A model generated the notes under the pieces. The model saw nothing but the letters and a program-made list of their open reading frames with translations. It did no database searches and had not been told where the DNA came from. A stretch of DNA of 64,000 nucleotides from Promethearchaeota archaeon (lineage in GTDB: Archaea > Asgardarchaeota > Lokiarchaeia > Sigynarchaeales > SOKP01), in the NCBI GenBank assembly GCA_014730295.1, contig WJIN01000085.1, positions 1 to 64,000 on the forward strand, written 5' to 3'. Position numbers and translations under genes: made by a program. Below, piece by piece: positions 8,870-16,909 of this stretch. Each line of letters begins with the position of its first letter. Within the stretch, counting starts at the first letter, position 1.

Positions 8870-9859
8870 ATTTCGTACATATTTGATAATCTTCGAGAGG
8901 GACATCCTTGGTTTTCATTATTTGCGATTGAAGCCTATATGGAATCAAAGGGTTTGAATATTTCCCCTGCAAGTCAAGTTAATGCCTTACGAGAGTTTCA
9001 GAGGACTTATAAATTTGATCTCGCATTTCCCCGAATGGATTTAGATGAGTATGTTGAAATAATTTCGAATGCCGAAGAAAAAAAGGCACAAATTTCAAAG
9101 AGTAAAGAGTGGAGTAAATTTGAACCAAGCGAAATCCTTAGAACGACATCTCCAGAAGATATCTACCAATCTTCGACTTATAGGGTATTAAAGGATTTAC
9201 ATGACCACTCAAATGGGATTTTCCGATATATAGGAGGATATGTTCCCGCTCCGTATACATTAATCTCACTTATACTTGACCTACAGACAGCATCTGAACT
9301 AGTAATATTTAACCCAAAATACTTAAAATCACTTGTGGAATTTAGCGTCCCCATTATCAAGCAATATACCAACTTAATCAGCCAATTTGTTGATACCCTT
9401 TTCATTTTGGCACCTAGCGAATGCACCATTATGAAAAATTCCTATATTGAGATCGTGCAAGATTCGATGAATAATATCATACGTTATTGCGTTTCAGAGT
9501 TAAATAAACCCACTCTGATCCATTTCTGTGCAAATAAAGTGAGTCAAGTAGTTAATGAAGAGGTGGTGAAACCTATGAAGGAAGCTGGTATAATCGGCTT
9601 GAATATTCCTAATATAATTGAAAATAAGGATTTAGCTAAGAAATATAATCTAATATTATGCGGAGGAATTGATCCTGTAAAAATCCAAGTAGAACTCGAA
9701 CAAAAAACGCTAAATGAATTGAGAGAATTACTCCAAGCAACTAACGATATTAAATATATCTTTGCGACAAACTGCCAAGTAAAATGGGCACCTGGACAGA
9801 AATCCTCTGAAGAACTTAATCTTCTCTTTAAGCATATCAGAAATTTGTTAAAAAAATAA
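8870..9859 (+). CDS. MtbA/UroD-like cobamide:thiol methyltransferase, probable non-ATG start
   Basis: The protein belongs to the uroporphyrinogen decarboxylase / methylcobamide:coenzyme M methyltransferase superfamily. The zinc-thiol-site pattern H-x-C ... C is visible as HFCANK and, some 50 residues on, LCGGIDP. The first ATG (8939) would lose the conserved N-terminal part of the barrel. The frame stays open upstream to a TGA at 8861, and the extra residues (NLREGHPWFSLFAIEAY) fit the family N terminus. A strong GGGTGA ribosome site at 8858-8863 sits 6 bases before ATT 8870 and 3 before ATA 8867, so I chose the ATT. It is the last gene of the corrinoid operon and likely takes the methyl group from methyl-corrinoid to a thiol or tetrahydropterin acceptor. 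Confidence 0.75.
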   Translation: MSYIFDNLREGHPWFSLFAIEAYMESKGLNISPASQVNALREFQRTYKFDLAFPRMDLDEYVEIISNAEEKKAQISKSKEWSKFEPSEILRTTSPEDIYQSSTYRVLKDLHDHSNGIFRYIGGYVPAPYTLISLILDLQTASELVIFNPKYLKSLVEFSVPIIKQYTNLISQFVDTLFILAPSECTIMKNSYIEIVQDSMNNIIRYCVSELNKPTLIHFCANKVSQVVNEEVVKPMKEAGIIGLNIPNIIENKDLAKKYNLILCGGIDPVKIQVELEQKTLNELRELLQATNDIKYIFATNCQVKWAPGQKSSEELNLLFKHIRNLLKK

Positions 9860-9926
9860 TTAATCGAGATTTTTGAAATAAATTTCCATTTCTTTTAATT
9901 TAAAAAATTTCCAAAAAGTTATTAAA

Positions 9927-11993
9927 ATGAACATTGAAGTTGATAAAGCTAGTTTTAAAGTAGACAATAAATTCTTTTTTCCACTCGGTTTTAATTATTG
10001 GCCGCGAGATATGGCAGTTTATTTATGGAAAGAGTATGAGTCTCACGTTATTGAGAGAGAAATGAAAATTATATCTCAATTAGGCGCAAACTGTATTAGG
10101 ATGTTTATTCGATGGGAAGACTTGAATCCCATTATGGGAAAAATTGATGAGTCTTTATTTTCTAAATTTGATGATTTCATACAGCGAGCTAAAAAATATG
10201 ATATAAAACTCATTCCAACATTGTTGATTGGACACATGTCCGGTCAGGATTGGTTTCCCAAATGGCTCGAATTATCTGAGAAGGAGAAAGAAAGAAGTGA
10301 TGTGAAGTATCAGATAATTGGAAAACCTCCCGAAGGAAAAGAGGAGTGTCTTATTAGAGATATCTATACAGATATAACAGCTGTAGAAAATAGTAAATTG
10401 CAACTTAAGGTTCTATTAGAAAAATATAAAAATAATAAGACTATTCTCTCTTGGGATATAAGCAATGAGAATCAATATTGGATGGAACCCAAAAATCCGA
10501 AGATCGGCACACAATACGTTAGAAATATGGTAGAATTTATGAAGAATATCGATCCCAATCATCCTATTACCTATGGGATGGGAAAACCAGATGGACCTTC
10601 TGGTTTTATCTCCTTTGGAAAAGAAGGATTTGCTAAGTATTTAGATTATTACTCCGTACACGTGTATCCGGAATGGTTATATCCGATGACGGCCAACATA
10701 GTGGATTTTTATATTTCCTACAGAATCGCATATGAATGCTGTTTGGCAAAATTAGCGTCCTTGCCCATTCAGCTTCAAGAATTTGGTCTCTCAGATATGT
10801 TTTTCCCTCTCATTGATGAGGAAACCAAACATAAATTAATTTATGGATATTTCAATGTTGCCTTATGGGGTGTAGTTTTAAATGAGGTAAATGCGGGTGC
10901 ATTGACGTGGGGTTTTTGCGATTTTTTGCCTGAATTAAAACATAGAAATCCCTACGATCATAAACAATTTGAACTCTATTTTGGTGCGGTTGATGATGAA
11001 TATAATATAAAGCCGGGAGGCTTAGCATTCCAAAAGTTTTCTGAATTCATTCAAGAGTTTGATCTTTCTAATTATTATGCGAAAAAACCAAAAGTAGCAA
11101 TTATCCTTCCAGATAAATTTAACGAGTATATTAAAGTCGAGAGTGAAAAAGATATTCTGGAAGAAAACACCTTGAATCATTCTAAAGCTCTTTTTTCATC
11201 CTTCATTTTTGCTAAAATGTGCCATAGAAACGTAGATTTTATTTCAATCGATCTTAAGGATTTAGATTTAGAAAAATACAAAGTACTGATTTTACCTAAT
11301 GCTTACAATTTATCAAAGAAGACAGAAAATGCTATTTTAACCTTTCTTCATTCCGGAGTAAATCGAATTGCCTATATATCTTCCAATACTTTTTTACCAG
11401 AGAATATCTTTGGAAATTTGAAATGGATAAATAAAAAGAAAAGAATGAGAAAATTGGAATTAAATTTAGATAAGAATTTACCCTTCTCTTTCTTTAATAA
11501 GACACTTGAATTCAAGGCAATAAAGTCCCAGATTATTCTAGAGAAGAACGAAAATGATAAAGACCTCATTCCAATCTATAAAGATGGTGATGGAACTCCT
11601 CTAATGTTCTATAAGTTATATCCTAATGATAATAAGGCTATTTTTCTGGGAATTTCTCCGGAAATTAATCATACGCAACTTAAAGATTCATATAAACAAG
11701 AAAGTGCTTTAGAATTATTTTCCAACCTTTTTAAATTAGCTAATTTAGAACCGTATATAGAATGCGATAATCCTCTCATCGAAATTTCGATTTTGTATAA
11801 CCAAAATTCTCAGGAAGCTATTCTAATCGTGATTAATCATGAGTTCTCGGAACAATCTTGTCATATCAAGTTAAAAGAACAATGGGGGTATATTTACGAA
11901 TATTATGGAATGGATTTTATACAGAAAGGAGAATTATTAGAATTCACGCTACCTGCCTTTGGAAGTTATGTCCTAATCCTGAAAAATAATTAG
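9927..11993 (+). CDS. Glycoside hydrolase, GH5/GH42-like (clan A barrel)
   Basis: The 688-residue protein has a TIM-barrel N-terminal domain (about 1-375). Typical clan A features are FPLGFNYWPRD, the strand-4 acid/base motif SWDISNENQ (Asn-Glu), HVYPEW, and the strand-7 nucleophile motif LQEFGLSD. Then comes a domain of about 200 residues starting PKVAIILPDK that looks like the glutamine-amidotransferase-like trimerisation domain of GH42 beta-galactosidases, and a C-terminal beta domain (YGMDFIQKGELLEFTLPAFGSY). It has no signal peptide, so it probably acts inside the cell on imported oligosaccharides. The substrate (beta-mannoside, beta-glucoside or beta-galactoside) cannot be told. It may share transcription with the methyl-transfer genes upstream (67-base gap), but the function is unrelated. 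Confidence 0.75.
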   Translation: MNIEVDKASFKVDNKFFFPLGFNYWPRDMAVYLWKEYESHVIEREMKIISQLGANCIRMFIRWEDLNPIMGKIDESLFSKFDDFIQRAKKYDIKLIPTLLIGHMSGQDWFPKWLELSEKEKERSDVKYQIIGKPPEGKEECLIRDIYTDITAVENSKLQLKVLLEKYKNNKTILSWDISNENQYWMEPKNPKIGTQYVRNMVEFMKNIDPNHPITYGMGKPDGPSGFISFGKEGFAKYLDYYSVHVYPEWLYPMTANIVDFYISYRIAYECCLAKLASLPIQLQEFGLSDMFFPLIDEETKHKLIYGYFNVALWGVVLNEVNAGALTWGFCDFLPELKHRNPYDHKQFELYFGAVDDEYNIKPGGLAFQKFSEFIQEFDLSNYYAKKPKVAIILPDKFNEYIKVESEKDILEENTLNHSKALFSSFIFAKMCHRNVDFISIDLKDLDLEKYKVLILPNAYNLSKKTENAILTFLHSGVNRIAYISSNTFLPENIFGNLKWINKKKRMRKLELNLDKNLPFSFFNKTLEFKAIKSQIILEKNENDKDLIPIYKDGDGTPLMFYKLYPNDNKAIFLGISPEINHTQLKDSYKQESALELFSNLFKLANLEPYIECDNPLIEISILYNQNSQEAILIVINHEFSEQSCHIKLKEQWGYIYEYYGMDFIQKGELLEFTLPAFGSYVLILKNN

Positions 11994-12009
11994 ATCTCTA
12001 ATTTCAAAT

Positions 12010-12921
12010 TCAATCGCATAACTTTTTTTCTTTCCAAGTATTAAAATAGAACGCCTGATACATTATATCAAATATAAGTGAGTTTATATCTTCTTCTTTT
12101 ATCTTTTGCGTTAATTCATTTAAATCTTTCATATTGTTCGTCCATACCCAACAATGAATCAAATTCGGTAAATTACTGAATGTCCAGACATAAAAAAGGT
12201 TCGGATGATATTTTTCGTTCAAGTATCTCGCAAAACTAGTTTTGTTCATTGTTGGATTTTTCTCAATTTGAAACACAGCAAAAATGTCATTGGAAGCTTT
12301 CGGGTTGAAATTTATTGATAATTCAATAATACCTTCTTCTATCAAGCGGTCTAAACGCCTTCGAACCGTATTGGGAGTACTGTTTACATCCTCCGCAACC
12401 TCCCTAATAGGCTTTCTCGCGTCCGTACGTAATGACCTGATAATCTCAATATCTAATGTATCATAGTCCATTGAGCTTGATTTAGGTACGATATAAGGAA
12501 CGGGAGATATATATTGTATCCCCGAGAGGAGTCCAACATTCGGAGATAGTATTTTCGCCATTTCTGAGACAAATTGCGAATATTCTTCGAGTTGATGGAT
12601 ATCTTCCAGCATAGCTCCAATATACACATAATTTCTGCTCGAAAGGATTATTTGCCAAGTATTTTCGTGCTCACCAATCTTGTTAATTAGATTATTATCA
12701 ACTGATATATTACTTTGTCCAAAAATGAAGGTATAGAGTGCGTTAATAGCATATGGTTTCAATCTTGCCGTAAAACGTTCGATTATCCCCAAATCTACCA
12801 AATTTTGAACTCTTTTATAAACCGCATTTACCGACAATCCTAAATAATCTGAAATCTCCCTATAGGTTAAACGTGAATTGTTCATGAGAAGAAGAATGAT
12901 CTTAAGATCTAACTCATCCAT
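12010..12921 (-). CDS. Double Lrp/AsnC-type transcriptional regulator
   Basis: The 303-residue protein contains two AsnC-type winged helix-turn-helix domains, each followed by a sensor-like domain. The first is at the N terminus (LTYREISDYLGLSVNAVYKR, about residues 18-37). The second starts near residue 153 with DTLDIEIIRSLRTDARKPI and continues with EVAEDVNSTPNTVRRRLDRL. Lrp/AsnC proteins normally carry one such unit of about 150 residues, so this is a tandem duplication or fusion, as seen in some archaea. It lies convergent to the glycosidase (16-base gap) and divergent from the Fe-S flavoprotein at 13.1 kb, which it may regulate. Confidence 0.85.
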   Translation of the reverse strand: MDELDLKIILLLMNNSRLTYREISDYLGLSVNAVYKRVQNLVDLGIIERFTARLKPYAINALYTFIFGQSNISVDNNLINKIGEHENTWQIILSSRNYVYIGAMLEDIHQLEEYSQFVSEMAKILSPNVGLLSGIQYISPVPYIVPKSSSMDYDTLDIEIIRSLRTDARKPIREVAEDVNSTPNTVRRRLDRLIEEGIIELSINFNPKASNDIFAVFQIEKNPTMNKTSFARYLNEKYHPNLFYVWTFSNLPNLIHCWVWTNNMKDLNELTQKIKEEDINSLIFDIMYQAFYFNTWKEKKLCD

Positions 12922-13073
12922 ATAACTTCATATGAAAATTATAAATAAAATAATTTTAGGTATAAAGCAAATAAAACTCCTTTTTTTAAAGATCAATTTA
13001 TCAACCATGTGGTGTAAAAATCTGCAATTTGAAAAAGGGTAATTTCACTTTTTTTTATTTAGTTTTAAACAAG

Positions 13074-13083
13074 GTTTTATAAG
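13074..13083 (+). promoter_or_regulatory. TATA-like box for the Fe-S flavoprotein gene
   Basis: The sequence gttttataag, 53 bases before the ATG at 13136, resembles an archaeal TATA box. It is in the 214-bp divergent spacer between the AsnC-type regulator and the flavoprotein. No BRE or start site can be proven from sequence alone. Confidence 0.35.
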
Positions 13084-13135
13084 GTGATGATTAGCTCTCA
13101 CTATATATGGGAAGAAAACATATAAGGTTAACAAA

Positions 13136-13924
13136 ATGAAAATTTTAGCAATCATTAGTAGTTATCGGAAAAATGGCCACACTTCAAAAGTTGTTGATCT
13201 ATTAAAACAAGAAGTCGAATCCGGGGCTTCTAAAGATGGAAGATTTATAGCATTTGGAAAGTTATTTTTGGGTGATTATGAGATTAATCACTGTAAAGGT
13301 TGTAGGGTGTGTATGGAACGAGGAGAACAATATTGTCCCTTAAAAGATGATGTACCAGTAATCAAAGCGAAAATAGATGATGCGGATGCTGTTATTTTTG
13401 CGAGTCCGGTATATGTGGGGGATGTGAGTTCTTCAATGAAGGCGTTAATGGACCGTTTGGCATATGTTTGCCATCGACCTGAATTTTATGATAAATGCGC
13501 AATTATAATAGCGACGACGAATGCAACGAGTCTAAAGAGAACTATTCGTACGCTAGGTGCGGCTACTTATAGTTGGGGTTTTAAAACTCTAGGAACTCAG
13601 GGTTTTAAAACTACTACTTCAAATGATTCAATTGAGACCTTAAAAGAACGATATGAAAAAAAAATTCGAAAATTAGCGAGAAAATTATATTCGGGAGTCA
13701 AGAAAAAAGGTTATTTGAATCCATCGGTCATCTCGTTGGCAGCATTTAAATTGCAGCAAAAAGGTCATGCAAGTGAAAAAGATGCGAGTTCAGTAGATTA
13801 TGAATATTGGGACCATAAGGGGTGGGTCAATCCCGATCGGCACTATTATATTGAGGTTGATATAAGTCCATTGAAATTATTAATATCAAAAGTCTTATAT
13901 GGCATATTTTCTCTGGTGTTCTAA
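13136..13924 (+). CDS. Iron-sulfur flavoprotein (NADPH-dependent FMN reductase family)
   Basis: The N-terminal 180 residues are a flavodoxin-like fold: phosphate-loop SSYRKNGHTSK, then GCRVCMERGEQYCPLKDD, the compact cysteine motif of Isf-type iron-sulfur flavoproteins, and ASPVYVGDVSSSMKALMDR for FMN binding. The product should bind FMN and a [4Fe-4S] cluster and move electrons, often to oxygen, peroxide or quinones in anaerobes. The C-terminal 80 residues (from about 180) are basic and end in a hydrophobic stretch (LLISKVLYGIFSLVF), suggesting membrane contact, which is unusual for the family. It sits divergent to the AsnC-type regulator. Confidence 0.85.
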   Translation: MKILAIISSYRKNGHTSKVVDLLKQEVESGASKDGRFIAFGKLFLGDYEINHCKGCRVCMERGEQYCPLKDDVPVIKAKIDDADAVIFASPVYVGDVSSSMKALMDRLAYVCHRPEFYDKCAIIIATTNATSLKRTIRTLGAATYSWGFKTLGTQGFKTTTSNDSIETLKERYEKKIRKLARKLYSGVKKKGYLNPSVISLAAFKLQQKGHASEKDASSVDYEYWDHKGWVNPDRHYYIEVDISPLKLLISKVLYGIFSLVF

Positions 13925-13928
13925 AACC

Positions 13929-13935
13929 TTTTTTT
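13929..13935 (+). terminator. Oligo-T transcript end between convergent genes
   Basis: A run of seven T directly behind the flavoprotein stop codon, in the 24-bp gap between convergent genes. Archaeal transcription often stops at such U-rich tracts. Assigned by position and composition only. Confidence 0.4.
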
Positions 13936-13948
13936 CTTTACTTTTCCT

Positions 13949-14926
13949 CTAGTCTGATAATAATTCCGGCAAATCCCGTATCTTTTGTTTGATTCGAGCT
14001 CGCTTTCCGAAAACTTTTATAAACCAATAACAATCAGGACAATAGTATGTAACGAAATTCCCTTCATAATCTTGGACGCGTAACTTAGCTATTTTTTCTG
14101 CAACATCTTTTCTGAGCTGATGACCTACTCCACCCCCACAACAAAATAATGGAATATTAATAACTTTATACCCCGATTGCTCGAGCAAAGATTCGATTTT
14201 ATCCTTTACTTCAGGCATACAGTCATAAATGAGCGGACAAGCGTGTTGGATACTGACTTCACCTGATTTTTGTGTTGTTGCGGGCTTTAAATATTTGGTA
14301 TAATACTCGATCTCAATACCTAAATCAGAATAATGCTTCTCAAATGTCATATAACAGCTTGGACATATAGTAATAATTTTTTTAAATCCTTTATCCTTGA
14401 AAATTTTTCTATTTCTCTTGATAAGTAGATTATAGGTTTCTGTATCGCCTGTAACAAGAATAGGATATGCACAACATATTTCTTTATCTAAAACCGTGTA
14501 TTCTATGCCCTTGTCTAATAAATATTTCGCCGCATGTTCTCCATATTGAGGAACTTTTACGTTCACGAAACAGCCGAAATATAGTAGGATATCACTCTCT
14601 TTCGGAATTCCTTTTGGAAGTCTGATCCGTCTTTTAGCATCCTTATAGGGACTTCCATATTTTTCAAAAATATGTTTCGTCTCTTTTAAATTTTCAACAG
14701 TATTTCCATCTTCAAGAAATTTTTGTTTTAAAAGGATTCGCTCATCTGAGGTCCCACATTCACGGCAATGTACGCAGTTATATAGTTTTTTATAATCTTC
14801 TTGTTGAAACTGGTATTGATCCCGCGTTCTAAGAAGTTCTTTAACCTCTTCATTGGTAAGAAAATTATCTGGCTCAACCTCCTGCGTGGGATATTTTCTT
14901 TTCTCACTTCGCTTCTCATTACCCAT
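13949..14926 (-). CDS. CCG-domain Fe-S oxidoreductase (HdrB/HdrD-like), copy 1
   Basis: The 325-residue protein has an N-terminal partial ferredoxin-like site (CVHCREC, about residue 51) and two cysteine-rich CCG-type repeats. The first is CCAYP followed by CPSCYMTF; the second is CCGGGVGH followed by CPDCYWF. CCG domains bind the noncubane [4Fe-4S] clusters of heterodisulfide reductase subunit B and also occur in lactate, glycolate and glycerol-3-phosphate oxidases. The substrate is unknown. It follows a close paralogue (14962-15945) with a 35-base gap in the same direction, so the two probably form an operon and a heteromer. The N terminus begins with a charged stretch shared with the paralogue (YPTQEVEPDNF). 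Confidence 0.82.
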   Translation of the reverse strand: MGNEKRSEKRKYPTQEVEPDNFLTNEEVKELLRTRDQYQFQQEDYKKLYNCVHCRECGTSDERILLKQKFLEDGNTVENLKETKHIFEKYGSPYKDAKRRIRLPKGIPKESDILLYFGCFVNVKVPQYGEHAAKYLLDKGIEYTVLDKEICCAYPILVTGDTETYNLLIKRNRKIFKDKGFKKIITICPSCYMTFEKHYSDLGIEIEYYTKYLKPATTQKSGEVSIQHACPLIYDCMPEVKDKIESLLEQSGYKVINIPLFCCGGGVGHQLRKDVAEKIAKLRVQDYEGNFVTYYCPDCYWFIKVFGKRARIKQKIRDLPELLSD

Positions 14927-14961
14927 ATTATAACCTATTAAAATAATTATATATAAACTAA

Positions 14962-15945
14962 CTACATAAGTAATTCAAATACATCTTTCGCCTTAGGATG
15001 AATTCTGTACTTTTTAGCGAATCTATAGAGCCACCACCAGCAACTCACGCAATAGGTTGTCACGAAGTCTATATTCTCTTGGTCATAATCCTTGATCCGC
15101 TTTTCTCCGATATCATCTATGACATCGAGCCGATGCATGCGTCCTAAGCCGTGTCCGCAGCACCAATGGGGGATCTCCACAACGTCGTATCCACTTTTCT
15201 TGAAAATCTCCTCCACGAACTTATCCACGTTATCTCGTCCTCGAAACATTAACTGACAGAGGTGTTGAAATGCCACGTTTCCTGATTTTTCCTCCTCTGA
15301 GGGTCTGAGATAATCCACGATATATGAAATTTTAATATCCTTATCCATTGCCTCGGCATAATCATTTCTGAATAAATGATAACATGCGGGACATAAACAA
15401 ATGATCTCCTCGTAATTTTTAAAGATTTTGATATTCTCATTCATGCAAACTTCCAGCTCTGTATTCGAACCTGATACATACCACGGCCATCCGCAGCATA
15501 TCTCCTCATTAAGTATAGTGAAGTCAATATCTCGATGTAATAAGTATTCGAGAGCATGCTGGGTATATTTAGGAATCTTCATCGTCGAAAGACATCCCAT
15601 AAAGAATAAGGTCTCCGAATCTTCTGGAATTCCTTCGGGAATCTTTATTCGCATCTGTTTCATAGGATAGGGCGTGCGATATTTTTCAAAACATTCTCTC
15701 ATATTCTCTATATCGTCAAAGGTATATCCTTGCTCGAGATATTTTTGCTTTAATCGAATTCGATCCTCCTCGGTATCGCATTCCCCGCAATCTACACAAT
15801 TATAGATCCTATAATAATCATCTTCTGTAAATTCAATCTCGTCTATGTTATTTATCATCTCGCGGACTTGCTCATCTGTAATGAAATTTTCGGGGTCAAC
15901 TTCTTTTGTTGGATAATTCTCCCGTCCTTCAATTCTCTCATCCAT
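14962..15945 (-). CDS. CCG-domain Fe-S oxidoreductase (HdrB/HdrD-like), copy 2
   Basis: This 327-residue paralogue of the gene just downstream has the same plan: N-terminal CVDCGEC, first CCG unit with CCGWPW and CPACYHLF, second with CCGHGLGRMHRLD and CVSCWWW. The shared N terminus reads YPTKEVDPENF. The cysteine sets are complete in both copies, so neither looks decayed. HdrB-like proteins reduce disulfides using electrons from an HdrA/HdrC or ferredoxin partner; none is adjacent here. It starts the two-gene operon; upstream is a 124-bp spacer to the divergent membrane protein gene. Confidence 0.82.
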   Translation of the reverse strand: MDERIEGRENYPTKEVDPENFITDEQVREMINNIDEIEFTEDDYYRIYNCVDCGECDTEEDRIRLKQKYLEQGYTFDDIENMRECFEKYRTPYPMKQMRIKIPEGIPEDSETLFFMGCLSTMKIPKYTQHALEYLLHRDIDFTILNEEICCGWPWYVSGSNTELEVCMNENIKIFKNYEEIICLCPACYHLFRNDYAEAMDKDIKISYIVDYLRPSEEEKSGNVAFQHLCQLMFRGRDNVDKFVEEIFKKSGYDVVEIPHWCCGHGLGRMHRLDVIDDIGEKRIKDYDQENIDFVTTYCVSCWWWLYRFAKKYRIHPKAKDVFELLM

Positions 15946-16069
15946 ATATAAACACCTTAACCTTTATGAAAGGACTTTTCCTAATAAAAATATCTTTTAG
16001 AAAATATAATAGCAAGAAATTTTTTACCAAAAAATTAAATTATAAATTGAATTCTGCAATAAGTAATAT

Positions 16070-16792
16070 ATGAGTCTCCTTGATGGCATAATTGATGAGA
16101 AAGAAGAAATTCTATGGGAACTAAGAGAAATCGAGAATATCGTTCCTGATTTGGAGCAATCCCGATTGATAAAGAAGAAACAGAAAAGATTCGGACTCCT
16201 TCTCACATTAATTTTGGGAATCGCAGGAGTTATACTTTTTCTCATGGTGTTTATTTTTCCAGATCTTGGCAATTTTTATGGATTTTGGGTATCTCTCCCC
16301 TTCGTGGCGATTTTTATCTCATGGTATATAATCGCATCCAGAATTGACAAAATTAACAAAAAACTAAAACTCTATGAATTTTTGAGACAATATCATTCAG
16401 ATGATGAATTACGCAACTATCCAATGCTCCAAGTAATAACGAAAAGACATTATATAGATTTTGAACAATACAGACGAAAGTCATATCCAAAATGGTTTGG
16501 AAGGGATGTTTCACATATTTTAGAATATAAGAATGAATTTTGTATCTATAATTTAAGCCAGCTGACGGATATATGTAAAAATGTCAATTCAAAGAAAGAT
16601 AAATATGAAATTGGGCTCTATTTTGACCTCGATGATGAAATACGCGGGGATGACGGACCCCACATATGGATAGAAAACCTCTCCAAAGAGCAGTATATAA
16701 AAGTTTTGGATGTATTAAATAGCGTAGCTTCCCATGCAGACACTTCTTACTTATTCAAAAAACAAAAAGAGCTTGACCCTTATTGGAAATAG
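16070..16792 (+). CDS. Two-TM membrane protein of unknown function
   Basis: The 240-residue protein has a charged, probably coiled-coil N terminus (residues 1-45), two transmembrane helices close together (about 47-68 and 75-93), and a soluble C-terminal domain of about 140 residues. I recognise no family. Both termini should be cytoplasmic if the basic residues before the first helix stay inside. It lies upstream of the longin-like protein at 16.9 kb in the same direction, which suggests a shared role at the membrane. The coding call rests on length, sensible composition and operon position. Confidence 0.7.
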   Translation: MSLLDGIIDEKEEILWELREIENIVPDLEQSRLIKKKQKRFGLLLTLILGIAGVILFLMVFIFPDLGNFYGFWVSLPFVAIFISWYIIASRIDKINKKLKLYEFLRQYHSDDELRNYPMLQVITKRHYIDFEQYRRKSYPKWFGRDVSHILEYKNEFCIYNLSQLTDICKNVNSKKDKYEIGLYFDLDDEIRGDDGPHIWIENLSKEQYIKVLDVLNSVASHADTSYLFKKQKELDPYWK

Positions 16793-16909
16793 GCTCAAAA
16801 GTATTTGTATTTTATGGGAAAAGAGTTTAATTTTTAATTCATAAAATCTATATTTTTGAAAAATGATCTAATATTAAGTAATATATCATCTCAATCATCC
16901 TATTTACCT

